From positions 25,393,317 to 25,457,316 of the forward strand of contig NC_012873.2 in NCBI RefSeq assembly GCF_000003195.3: DNA of 64,000 nucleotides. The letters run 5' to 3'. Each line of letters begins with the position of its first letter. Within the stretch, counting starts at the first letter, position 1. Below the pieces are notes generated by a model, which worked only from the letters and a program-made list of their open reading frames with translations, had not been told where the DNA came from and did no database searches. The translations under genes and the position numbers were made by a program. Shown here one piece after another: positions 33,429 through 44,965 of the stretch. The DNA comes from Sorghum bicolor. Its lineage: Eukaryota; Streptophyta; Magnoliopsida; Poales; Poaceae.

Positions 33429-34964
33429 CTAAAGCATATAGCTTATAATTACTCACAACACTCATTGTTTTCCTAGCAGGGACTTAAGTCCAAGTATTCA
33501 TTCCCTAGTGCATCATAGTGTTGTGGGTGGTGAAGATGGATTGGAGGACGCGACTGCAACCCCATCTCCTCCATGACGGTCTCCAACACCGCCACGGGCC
33601 ACACCCACCCCACCACCACCTTCACCACCACCTCGAACACGGTCTCCAGCGCCGCCACGGGCCACACCGTCCCTGCCACTGCCACCGCCTCAAGCTAGTA
33701 AGAAGAGGTCTGCCCCAACAACAAAGGCTTCGGTCCCACATCCTACAAAGAAGCAGGCTCCGGCTCCCTCTGGTAAAAAAGCAGCCAGTGAAAAGTTGTC
33801 TTATGAGAAGAGTAACGAGGAACTAATTGCATCGGTTGCTTTAGATGTGAAAGCACACTTTGAAAAAACTAAAAAGGAAATTGAAGCGAAGTAGAATGCT
33901 GAAAAGCCATACCTCTTCTTACCAAAAGGGGAGCTAAGGAAGAGGGTGGAAGAGCACAACCGGAAAATGCACAAAGCTCGGAAGACTCCACCAAAGTCAC
34001 ACTATGAACACCAACTGCTAAAAGCTGTAAAAGCTCAACCTGCTAAGAAGAAAGCAGGAAAGGGTGTTCCACAGCTCGGGGACACATCAAGACCTTTGTC
34101 CTCGTTAATTGTGCCAGATCAATATGGTTCAAATGTGGGCATAGTACAGAGGAAATCTAAAGAGCCCACTTTATCTGAGATGGACTCACTTGAAAATTAT
34201 TTCATTGAGAGCGGTCTCACGTACTCCATGATTGAAAATATTGCTGCTGGGCTAGAGTTTCCATGAGCAGAAGTAGTTGATGAATGGAGGAGAAATTTTG
34301 CACCGGGCAGGAGTCTAATGAACCCGAAGCACGTACATGTACTCGGTACGCAGATGTTTGCAATTAACAATTAGTGCATGGAGCCTTCTAAAGGCAGAGT
34401 TGATTGGATTTCTGTTTGAATTCGAAACCATCACTACTTCCGTGGCGATGACCTTATCTTAGTCTAGATGAGCGAATTACACCACCTATGCCACATGGAT
34501 GCTCTTGACAAATCACACATTAGCTGCTTTTGTTTGTAAGTATTTCATTGTTTTTATTAAACTCTCCAACATGTCTATATAGTAGTAATTGTTACACACG
34601 TACTTGTTGATGGACTCACTATATGCAGGCTCCAAATGATTGAGCTCAGATCCAAAAACGACAATACTCTTGGATTCGTTGATCCTTACGTCGTTTTCAA
34701 GGAGCCAAACCCTTTGGTGACTTGGATCAATGACATGTGTACGAATCTTATGAGGTTCTTCGTAAATCAAAAAGACAAAAAAAGAATACTCTTACCCTAC
34801 AACTTCAAGTGAGTTATATATATAGTTAACATGCAAGTGTGCACCTTTAATTTTACTTAACAATAATCTATGACTCATGTCTCTATGAACAGCTTTCACT
34901 GGATACTCATAGTCATCGATCTTGCTGAAAGTAAGTTGGTAATATATGACTCAATGAAGAAACC
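33429..34964 (+). pseudogene. CACTA second gene, middle part with first half of C48 protease domain
   Basis: Coding sequence resumes with a Pro/Arg-rich, repeat-like stretch, then KKRSAPTTKA, KLSYEKSNEELIASV, KVEEHNRKMH-like (here RVEEHNRKMHKARKTPPKSH), PLSSLIVPDQYG, SEMDSLENYFIESGLTYSMI and EWRRNFAPGRSL. Stops occur at about 33893, 34264, 34371 and 34464. Introns are visible at 34536 (GTAAGT) to 34628 (TGCAG) and from about 34809 to 34892. The last exon reads FHWILIVIDL and YDSMKKP, with the His and Asp of a ULP1-type cysteine protease. It is cut at 34964 by element 3. Confidence 0.72.
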
Positions 34965-37900
34965 TGTCACAGAACCGACCAAATTATAAGAGTTCAAGTG
35001 CAGAAACGATCGTCAAACAATCAAGTTTCTAGACTTGAGCCCATATAATCCCGGTAGTCAATCGAAATCACGAAGGACTTCGAACCAACTCGCAACAAAC
35101 CAAGATCGTAATAGTTCAACATAAACACAACGATTGTTACATAGTCATTCATTGCCGTCGAAGCGGCACCACATCGGAGTATTAAATTATTACAACACTT
35201 GTTCGAAGTAGCGGAAGCAAAATAAGTACACACGCTTGTTCAAAGTTCAGTTCACAAGTTTGTTACTGCCAGAGTCTAGGTCATCCTTTCAAAAGCATCA
35301 TAGACGAGAAGAGTAGAGAACCGTGCCCAACGGTTAGTCCTCATCCCCAGCGGGATGGAGGCAGGTCTTGCAGAAACCGTCATAGAAGATATCATCTGCA
35401 ACAGGTGGGAATAAACCCTGAGTACGAGGATGTACTCAGCTAGACTTACCCGTCTAGAAAACATAAAAGACACCAAGGATCATGCAAGGCTGAATTTTAA
35501 GTGGAGCTGGTTGACTCACCTTTTTGCCAAAAGCTTAACTTACCACTAAGTCATTTTAAGAGCATCGGATTTATTTATCATCAGCCTACCACTAGATTAG
35601 CACCTGTACTACAACACATCACTTGATTATTCCAAACAATAATAACCATATCAATTTCATCATATGTTCTTCTTGCTATCATCATTATCATGAACCAAGT
35701 TTATTAGTGAATGCTACGTTTGCCGCTGCTCTGTCAAGTTCTCACTAACCGGGAGAGACGGCGATTCGAATCGGATTCCTATCCAGCTGGAGGTTTATTC
35801 CTAGCACTCACCCAAGCATCCCCTGCCGGAGAGCCAAAGGGTCACCTTTGGTACGACTCAGAAATCGCGGCTCCGATCAGCGCCGCACTCCCAGGGCTAC
35901 CACTCTGCCAGGGAGGTCAGGAATTTTAACTCACCTGCCTTTGGGCTTACGCCAATGGTCCCCCGCACACCGCACTTCCTCCGGTAGTGCGCACTTTATA
36001 CTTGACGGTCTTCCGGCCTGAGTCATACTACTCGGCTTCGCGGTCGGAACGAGTTATCCGGCCAACTAAGTGTCAGGCATGCGTTCAACATGACAAGAGG
36101 ACGTGCAACGATCGGTCCTTAGCTGCCACAGACGGAGTTACTACACATTTGCAAAACTCCGCCCGGCTTAAGTCAATTTGATCAGGTTCCATCCACGATA
36201 GCACATATAGACCATCGCGACCCGACACAACCCTATATCGCGCGGATGACAGAGTATCACCCGACTTCTACCGATTAAGGCATAGCTAAGCTGCTACTCG
36301 AACGTAACTCTACAACCAGGGAGGGTGAGTTATCTGGACAAGGATTGAGTAAAATGCAGCAATAGTTTCATCACAACTCCTATACGTAATGCATCAATAG
36401 ATATAACGTATTAAGTAAACTTTCGAAAATAGAGGAGGCTTAAAATGCTCCGGGGCTTGCCTTTCACGAACGATGCCGGCTCGTGATTCGGGCACTCAAC
36501 GTCTTCTTCGGGCTCCTCGAGTCCGGCTTGCTGGACCTCCACCTCCTGGCTGCCTTCCTGGCCTTCGGGGTTCGCTTGGAGCTCGAAGGAAACTGCCACG
36601 TCCGGTGCACCTATTGCATGCTCGATGAATGAGAAGGTGCACATGCTACAGATGAATGCTTAAAAACACAAGCAACTCACTGGGCACTCATTTATGGAGT
36701 AAGAGTTATACTAACTCACATGAATGAACAAGTTAACGAAACCCAAAACCTATCATGGCACCAAAGCAGCAAACAACATAAAACAAGTAGGCTCAGTAAA
36801 TAAATCATAATTATAGATAGACAGGTCCAACAAACATGAGTAAGGACATTCTGGAAAGCTTAGGAAATTATCTACAACTCATCTTTAAACATGACAGCAA
36901 GATTCAAACATTAAACTAGTCATTTTAACAAAGTTCCAGGTTCTGTCCCAGAAAAACCGAGAACCCCTATTTCTGGAACCCAACTTGGAACAGCTATAAC
37001 TTTTAAACTACTTGGCCAAATGACCTCAAATTTAAACCTCAGTTAGTTCAACAAGTTTAGAACAACTTTGTTTTATACAAGTTTCACAGAAAGTCAAGTT
37101 ATCATTAAGCAAAGTTAAATTACTTACTTGCTGTCCAGAACAGCATTTAACCCTATAGTTAATTATTTAATGACATGATCAAAACACAAACCATGCCAAC
37201 CACATGACTCATGAGCACAAACATATTACAAGGTCACCAGACCATTAGTTGAAAACCCCAAAACAATTACTTAACAAGGCATTTATTAATTAATTTTAGA
37301 TAAGGCATATTTACAAGATATTAGTTAAAGTGCTCAGAAAAATCTACAAAAATTACAGAGGCACAAGTATAACATCAGATCACCACCATAAAAATTTCAG
37401 GACCAATGCACATGCCAAATTAAAGATATGCATTTAACATGTATCAAGGCATTTATTTCATAAANNNNNNNNNNNNNNNNNNNNNNNNNNNNNNNNNNNN
37501 NNNNNNNNNNNNNNNNNNNNNNNNNNNNNNNNNNNNNNNNNNNNNNNNNNNNNNNNNNNNNNNNNNNNNNNNNNNNNNNNNNNNNNNNNNNNNNNNNNNN
37601 NNNNNNNNNNNNNNNNNNNNNNNNNNNNNNNNNNNNNNNNNNNNNNNNNNNNNNNNNNNNNNNNNNNNNNNNNNNNNNNNNNNNNNNNNNNNNNNNNNNN
37701 NNNNNNNNNNNNNNNNNNNNNNNNNNNNNNNNNNNNNNNNNNNNNNNNNNNNNNNNNNNNNNNNNNNNNNNNNNNNNNNNNNNNNNNNNNNNNNNNNNNN
37801 NNNNNNNNNNNNNNNNNNNNNNACCCACTTTTGCCACGGCGGAGCCACCGGAAGGGACTCACCGTCGGCAATGGCGGCTCGGCGGAGGTCCTCGGCGTTA

Positions 37901-39270
37901 CGCCGGAGCCCTCAGGCCGGTAGAGCGTGACCTAAGGCCTTCTACAGCACCAGCAGACTAGGGCGAAGCTTCCTAGGTACGCGGTTTGGCCTGGATCCCC
38001 GTGGAAAGCGCTGGCCACGAGAGCACCCAACTCCGGCGGAAGCACGGCGGCGCTGCGCACCGTGTCTGGCGACGGAGAACCCGGTAGAGCGTCCACCAGG
38101 TGGCGCAAAAGCTCGCTAAGGACCTAAGCTACCTCTAGGACCTAACCAAAGACGATGAGAAGCCTCACAACGCGCGGCATTGAGTTCGCCGGAGAAGAGG
38201 GTCACGGCGGACCGATTTGGGGGAAGAAAGAAATGTCGGCTCACCGGTGGGTTTCTCGGCGAGTTAGAGGGTGGAGCTTGGAGAGCGGCTCACGGCGGAG
38301 CTTTGGGTGGAGTTTGGTGGACGGAGACGCAGAGAGGAGCGCACACGAGCTCGCCGGAGTGAGCTCGCGGCGGAGAGCCCGCTGCGGGCGAGGTTCAGGC
38401 GAGAGAGGGCGAGGCAGAGCGAAGTGGACGCATCCACTCGCTCGGGGCGTCGCCGTGGTAGTCATGCACGCGACGAGGACTGACAGGCGGGGCCAGGAAC
38501 GGCGTACGGGCGCCAAATGGCGACGGAGCGCTGCCGGCGGTCGGCCACGTCGACGAGGTCCAAGTCGATTCAGAGACAGCAATGGCCGACTGACAGAGCG
38601 ACTTCACCGACGATTATCTCCCAAACCAGAGCGAATTAGGAGATGGCGTAGTTGACAAACTTGGAGTACTAGGCGAGATCTACAACTTTGTCAACTAGGG
38701 CAAAGACTAGATCGGCCTGGATTGAAAGATATGAAGTTTCCAAAATCGATCACACAAACTGCAAACCACCCGGGGACTTAGAAAATTTTCTAAGTGTGGA
38801 AAAGAGCCCCAAATCTGCCTTGTGGGCCACTTTTGAGCTATTTGTGTTCATTTTCATGAGATGGTCATAAAACAACTTTTGTTCCTTATAAAATTTGCTA
38901 CAACTTTGCTGTAGGAAGTTTTAACATGCAAACATTTTATAAAACACTTTTTAAAAGCCTAAGCAAAAGAGGTTTCTAGGGCCTATTTGCATAAGTATGG
39001 CTTAAGTGATTATTTTGGAGAAGTGATCAACATGAACATTGTTCCCAAGGTTAAGTTAAGCATAGATAAGCTATTTACCAAGACATTAAGCACAAACACA
39101 AGCATTGTTCACTCAAACATAAGCATAGGAAGCCTATTTAAGCAATTTAAAACACATTTTTGCAAAGGATGACATGTCTCAAGATAAATGATGATCATGG
39201 ATGCTTTGAAGGAAAGATGATGCTCATGCTATGCACATGTTTGATGCAACCATAACACTGGGGTGTTACA
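34965..39270 (-). repeat. Element 3 3' LTR (contains assembly gap)
   Basis: Co-linear with the 5' LTR at an offset of 10,001 bp left of the gap and 10,272 bp right of it. Open frames inside (for example 38155-38655) are LTR sequence and not genes. Confidence 0.93.
37465..37822. other. Assembly gap (358 N)
   Basis: The other LTR shows that the missing sequence corresponds to about 47466-48094, roughly 629 bp, so the gap is about 271 bp too short. Confidence 0.95.
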
Positions 39271-39285
39271 GCCCTCCCCCCTAAC
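39271..39285 (-). other. Polypurine tract, element 3
   Basis: Minus strand reads TTAGGGGGGAGGGC directly before TGTAACACC of the 3' LTR. Confidence 0.8.
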
Positions 39286-39312
39286 AAAAATCTCGTCCCG
39301 AGATTTGAAAGC

Positions 39313-41575
39313 TTACTGATTTTCGAAGAAGGTTTTGTAAACTTCTTTTAAATAATCCTCCGTCTCCCAAGTGGCATCTTCTTCCCCGTGGTTACTCCAC
39401 AACACCTTGTAGAGTTTAACCACTCGATTACGCGTTTCCCGTTCCTTGCGATCAAGAATCGCTACGGGTTTCTCCTCATACACCAAGTCGGACTTTAACT
39501 TGATATCCCGAATTTCCACTCGTTCCTCCGGTACACGAAGGCACTTCTTCAATTGTGATACGTGGAAAACAGGGAAGATAGCTCGAAGCGCAACTGGGAG
39601 TTGAACTTTGTATGCCACATTCCCTTTCCGTTCGAGAATCCGATAAGGTCCCACATAGCGAGGTGCAAGCTTTCGCTTGACTCCGAACCTTTGTACACCC
39701 TTCATCGGAGACACCTTGATGTACACATGGTCACCAACTGAAAACTCAATCGGCTTCCTTCTCTTGTCAGCATAACTTTTCTGACGAGCTTGAGCAGCTT
39801 CCAGGTGTTGCTGGATAACACGGACTTTCTGCTCCGCTTCATTCACGAAATCGATGTCGTAGTATCTTCGCTCTCCAGCTTCTACCCAATTCAACGGGGT
39901 TCGACACTTTCGACCGTATAAGGCTTCAAATGGAGCCATTTTGATACTCTCATGATAACTGTTGTTGTAGGAGAACTCAGCTAATGGCAACCACTTGACC
40001 CAAGAACCTTTTGATGAGAGAGCACATGCCCTCAACATATCTTCAAGGATCTGGTTAACTCGTTCAGTTTGACCTGCTGTTTGGGGGTGATAAGCAGAGC
40101 TGCGGACCAAGTGAGTACCAATCTGCTCATGAAGACATTCCCAAAAACGAGCAGTGAACTGTGGTCCTCGATCAGATATGATTGTTCGAGGCACACCATA
40201 CTGACGAACAATGTGCTCGAAATACAACTCCGCATACTGATGGGGACGATAATCAGTTCGGACTGGAATAAATCGAGCAACCTTGGTCAAACGATCCACA
40301 ACCACCCAGATGGAGTCATAACCCTTAACAGAAGTTGGGAGTCCACTGATGAAATCCATGCTGACTTCTTCCCATTTCCAACCAGGAATTGACAAGGGTT
40401 GAAGTAAACCAGCTTTCAGGTGAACAGCCTTCACGCGACAACAATTGTCACAACGAGCGACGAAAGCCGCTATCTCCTTTTTCATCTTTGTCCACCAAAA
40501 CAAAGGTTTCAGATCCTGATACATCTTGCTACTACCAGGATGGATAGACATTTTCGATGAATGAGCTTCAGATAAGATCTGATTTCGCAGCTCGCGGTCT
40601 TTTGGGACCACAAGTCGATCCTTGAACCAAAGAATTCCGTTTTCATCAACCCGGAAATGCTTGGTTTCTTCTTCTTTCATCTTTCTCTTGATATGGTAGA
40701 TGCCTACATCTGTATGCTGCAATTCGATGACTCGATTGCGAATGGTACTTTCCAGAGAAATCTGGTTGAGCACAAACGGATGCATAAGATGTGACAACAA
40801 CGGATCTTCCACTCGGATTGAGTGACAGTGCGCTTTCCGACTCAAGGCATCCGCCACCACGTTTGCCTTGCCCGGATGATAGTGCACTTGGAGATTATAA
40901 TCTTTAATCAACTCAAGCCACCTTCGCTGCCGCATGTTCAGTTCAGGTTGAGTGAAGATATACTTGAGGCTCTTATGATCGGTGTAGATATTACACAGAT
41001 TACCCAGCAGATAATGCCTCCAGATTTTCAAAGCATGAACAACTGCTGCCAATTCTAAGTCATGAGTGGGGTAATTGACCTCATGCTTTCGAAGTTGGCG
41101 CGAGGCATACGCGATAACGCGACCTTCCTGCATCAACACACAGCCTAAACCAATGCCTGATGCGTCACAAAAGACATCGAAAGGCTTCTCGATATCAGGT
41201 TGAGCTAGGACAGGAGCTGATGTCAACAATGTCCTCAACTTGTGGAATGCCTCTTCACACTCAGGTGTCCACACAAACTTTTCATCTTTCTGAAGTAGAC
41301 GAGTCATAGGCTTGGATATTTTGGAGAACTCCAGAATAAATCGACGGTAATACCCAGCCAGACCGAGAAAACTCCGAACCTCGTGTACCGAAGTTGGAAC
41401 TTTCCAATCCAGCACCTCTTGCACCTTAGCCGGATCTACTGATATGCCTTCTTCAGATAAGACATGGCCCAAGAAAGGTACTTTCTTTAGCCAAAACTCG
41501 CATTTGCTAAACTTAGCATAAAGCTGATGTTCGCGCAAACGCGACAACACGACACGCAGATGCTCTGCATGCTCC
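39313..41575 (-). pseudogene. pol: Element 3 pol fragment: RT end, RNase H, integrase, chromodomain
   Basis: A 762-codon open frame can be read from 41601, but true pol sequence starts at the deletion junction about 41575-41569. It begins at [15 protein letters not shown], the region just after the RT catalytic box, so the YVDD/FIDD motif, the rest of RT and the protease active region are gone. RT thumb ([23 protein letters not shown]) and RNase H ([10 protein letters not shown], Asp about residue 146; [17 protein letters not shown]) follow. Integrase residues D416, D477 and E513 (numbered from 41601) give D,D-35-E with an HPG..CDNC zinc region before it. A chromodomain ([17 protein letters not shown]) lies near the C-terminus, explaining heterochromatin-directed insertion in this group. 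Integrase is open, RT is not functional. Confidence 0.92.
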
Positions 41576-42667
41576 AGAATCAAAAAGCACGAGTGCATCA
41601 TGTTGATTGACCAGAAACTTACCAGCCGTGACTACCTCACCAGCAGGGATTGCCTCCACAGTTGTGTAATGAACACGCCCCTGAAGGACGTTCCCCTGGT
41701 TGCCCTTCTTTGGCGGGTAAGGACAGTTGCTCTGCCAATGCCCGGTCTGATTGCAGTTCCAGCACGGACGGTTGGCAGGTGGAGTCTTGGCATAGTTGGG
41801 ACCCGTGTTGCCCCTAGGAAGAGCAATAGAGTACCCCTTGCGAAAACCCGTCTTTGCCTGATTCTTCTTCACCGGAGGACGGTATCGCTGGTTGGGGGTT
41901 GGAGCACGGAATGGTGGCTTAACTGCCACTGGAGCCTTGGACTGAGATGATCCTGCCCCGGCCTCAAAAGCCCTCTTGCGAGTCTTGGTCGCAGTGTACA
42001 CAGTGTTATAATTCTCTTGAGTAAGAGCATCACTGACAAACTCATTGAAAGTTGCACACCTAGTGCGGCCCATAGTCTTCAGCAATTTGGGACCCAAACC
42101 CCGCTTGAAACTAGCGATCTTTTTCGTCTCCGTGTTCACAAACTCAGGAGCATACCTAGACAAGTGATTGAAAGCATGCAAATACTCCTTCAGAGTTTTG
42201 TTGCCCTGAGTCAGCTGCATGAACTCGGTGTGCTTCATCTCCATAACACCCGGAGGAATAAAATGCCCTTTAAAAGCATCACGGAAAAGATTCCAATCAA
42301 GCACGGTGTCGGCTGGAAGAGCTTCCCGATACTGATTCCACCAGATGCCTGCTGGTCCTTGCAGTTGATGAGCTGCATACTCTGCCTTCAAACCTTCAGT
42401 CAACCGAAGTAGGCGAAACTTTTGTTCCACCGTGTTCAGCCACTCTTCAGCTTGAAGGGGTTCTTCAGCTTCTCTGAAAGGTGGGGGCTTCGTATCCATG
42501 AAGTCCTTGAAGCTACTGTACTGGTTAGGAGCTGGCCCTTCCTGTGCATTACGGCCTCCCTGATTTGCCATCCGGTTGATGGTCTCAGTGAGCATCCTCT
42601 GATTTTCCACCATCATTTGCATCAGCTCAGCTGGATTTGGTAGTGGAGGAGGAGGTGGTGGATTCAT
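41513..42667 (-). pseudogene. gag: Element 3 gag with zinc knuckle, fused to truncated protease
   Basis: ATG 42667-42665 starts MNPPPPPPLPNPAEL. The gag domain includes EEWLNTVEQKFRLL, WWNQYREALP and FKGHFIPPGVMEMKHTEFMQL; a CCHC knuckle CWNCNQTGHWQSNC lies at about 41771-41727. The protease begins normally (ALVLFDSGA) but at the deletion junction (41575-41569) the frame moves into RT sequence out of frame and ends at 41513. Gag itself is uninterrupted, so this copy could in principle supply capsid protein. Confidence 0.9.
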
Positions 42668-43061
42668 GTTTGCACGCTGTTCCGCACCTCAGGTGCCACG
42701 AGACATCTGAAAAGACACAGTCAGTGAGCATTGATGATGACAAGATTTGCCGCAGAAGAATTTATATTCATGCCTGAAAGTATTCGAGAGAATAGCTTTA
42801 CAGAAAGGCACAACAATTCCATTCCACAAAACAACATCACCAATCCAACACATGACATAGATATCCACAATACGCACCACAACGGAAAACATCGGCATAA
42901 CATAACGATCATAAAGACTGCACATAGGGTCCATGAAGGTATTACACCCCTCCAGTACATGCCATGAGTCAAGGTCAAAGTTTCGGATTACACATGGTTA
43001 CAAAAGCAACACAGCGACTGGCATACAACAAAAGATCCTAGCAGCAACTACTCACTACTCC

Positions 43062-44147
43062 CTACACTCCAGGCTCGTCGTCCGAGTCAGCGTCAAAGAT
43101 CGCCTCTCCATCCTCGTCGCTAACCGGCTCAAGCTCCTCATCCTCCACGTCCTCGTGTAAAGGTGGTGCAGCCGCTGCTGGTCCATCAACCTCCATACCA
43201 TCATCATCGGCCACAATTACCTGAGGTCCCACCTCTGGATACACGGGTATAGGGCGAGGAATAGGGTGTAGCAAGTTGTTGAGACGGTGAATCTCCACAA
43301 GACCAGCCTCAATCTGACCCTGTAGATAGTTCTCCCGCTCAAGCGACTGAACTCGGTGCATCTCCCATGCTCGGCGCCTGTTCTCCGACACACGGAGTGC
43401 AGTATCCCTCTCACGGGTGAGCTGCACCAAGCGCTCCTGCAAAGTCTCCCTCTCTCGAGCTAACTGGCTCATCTGATCCTGCTTATGATCTCTCTCTCTG
43501 ATGGCCTTCACCCACTGCTGTCTACGGTACTCCGCTATGTCCTCCCAGTCATTGCGGTCCTTCTGAGTTTGCTCCAGGAGTCTAGCTTGCTTGCGAAACT
43601 TGCGAGCACGCTTTTCAGCCTTCCGCTGCATCTCCTGGGCCCTGCGAACAGCCACCATCACCTGTGCATAGGTGCCCTCTCGCTGACTGATCAGCTTGAG
43701 TACAGCCATCATAGCACTCATAGCAGGACTAGTGCTCTCAGCTCTCTCTCCTCTGCCTCGAACCAAAGCACAACCATCAGCCTGTTTCCACTCCGCGGCT
43801 GCTGGGTCAGCACTAGGAATGGAGGCCGCTGGTCCTCCTGTCAGCTCGTCACCACACCTCTGACAGATGTCGAGCAGGATAGTCTGGGCTGCAACCTGAG
43901 CTGCCTCCCAAGGAGTCTGCCCATCTGAGCTGCACGTCCAGCCTGTCCATGCAGGCTTGTCCCCATGTGGAGGGACAACTCCCTGCACAGCAAACCACTG
44001 GATCCCTCCTGTGCTCTCCATCTCCCACCAAGAATACTGAGGTGGCTCAGTATACCCAACAGTCCGTAACACTCTCCAGAGTAGGGTAGGAGTGCCAAAC
44101 TCGTGCAAGAAAGTGTCACTGGGACGAGGTGAAGCGGGTGCGTCCAT
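43062..44147 (-). CDS. Element 3 extra ORF upstream of gag (coiled-coil, unknown function)
   Basis: An open frame of about 361 codons lies between the primer-binding site and gag on the same strand. ATG 44147-44145 (MDAPASPRPSDTF) is preferred over an upstream non-ATG extension. The N-terminal ~110 residues look folded (LWRVLRTVGYTEPPQYSWWEM, PPHGDKPAWTGWTC), followed by a charged coiled coil of about 150 residues (QREGTYAQVMVAVRRAQEMQ onwards, many Arg/Glu) and a very acidic C-terminus (DEDGEAIFDADSDDEPGV). I do not recognise a named domain; extra ORFs before gag are known in some grass Gypsy elements. No frameshift or stop is seen, unlike pol. Confidence 0.75.
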   Translation of the reverse strand: MDAPASPRPSDTFLHEFGTPTLLWRVLRTVGYTEPPQYSWWEMESTGGIQWFAVQGVVPPHGDKPAWTGWTCSSDGQTPWEAAQVAAQTILLDICQRCGDELTGGPAASIPSADPAAAEWKQADGCALVRGRGERAESTSPAMSAMMAVLKLISQREGTYAQVMVAVRRAQEMQRKAEKRARKFRKQARLLEQTQKDRNDWEDIAEYRRQQWVKAIRERDHKQDQMSQLARERETLQERLVQLTRERDTALRVSENRRRAWEMHRVQSLERENYLQGQIEAGLVEIHRLNNLLHPIPRPIPVYPEVGPQVIVADDDGMEVDGPAAAAPPLHEDVEDEELEPVSDEDGEAIFDADSDDEPGV

Positions 44148-44949
44148 CTGTGGAAAGGAATAGGAATACCATGGGTAAAAGAGGATTAGTTGAAGCACAT
44201 TTATTTATTTAAAAGGGACGAAATTGTAAGGGAAGAAGCGGACAGAATGTATGTATGAATGCGACATGATGCATGCACGAACCGTACGTCCTCACAAACT
44301 TAGAAAATTAATATTCTAACGGATATACGGTGGCATACATTCGTCTCTCGATACGGTAACTATCGGTTCATACGTGCGCTGTTAGAGTACCTACAGAAAA
44401 CTTCATTTCAGCCCAACAGTTCCCAAAATGTATCACTCAAGAAAGCAGTAAACTAAGTGCACATTGCTTGGACATGCCCAACATGCCCCAACAATGACAC
44501 CACAACTACCCGAGAAATTAAATACTCCCCAATTAAGTTTCTTTCGTGGCTCCATGGTTTCGACATGTGACCACTCCAGAAAACCACCGCGAACACTCCC
44601 CTAGACCGCCGTTTGGACGATCATGCTCTCACAGCTCACACTTACCTGAGCGTAGGTGCGACGTTGCATAATTTAAATCTAGCGACATATGTGGCTAATT
44701 CACATATGAAGGCTACCTCCACCATTAGACCACAGGGTAGCATAGTGCGGTCATCACACATCCATACCTGAGTACTGCCGAAGATGCATAAATAAAACCC
44801 CCCAAGTCAGTACTTAAATAGCCACCTAGAGTCCTTATATGGGCAAGGAGGATTCGACCACTGGCATAACTTAATTATTTGTTTTACACCATTTTATTCT
44901 AAAATTCTTTTGTTTTAAATACACAAACGCTGCATTTATAATGCTGAAC

Positions 44950-44964
44950 TTGCTCCGATACCAG
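44950..44964 (-). other. Primer-binding site, element 3 (initiator tRNA-Met type)
   Basis: Minus strand reads TGGTATCGGAGCAAG one base inside the 5' LTR. It is one change from the common TGGTATCAGAGC that pairs with initiator tRNA-Met. Confidence 0.85.
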
Positions 44965-44965
44965 C

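Noticed and set aside
37397..37930. Open frames of 131-163 codons across 37397-37930
   Set aside because: They consist mostly of N.
38155..38885. Arg/Ser-rich frames of 113-166 codons in both element 3 LTRs
   Set aside because: Compositional effect of a GC-rich LTR segment; the wider repeat context is non-coding.
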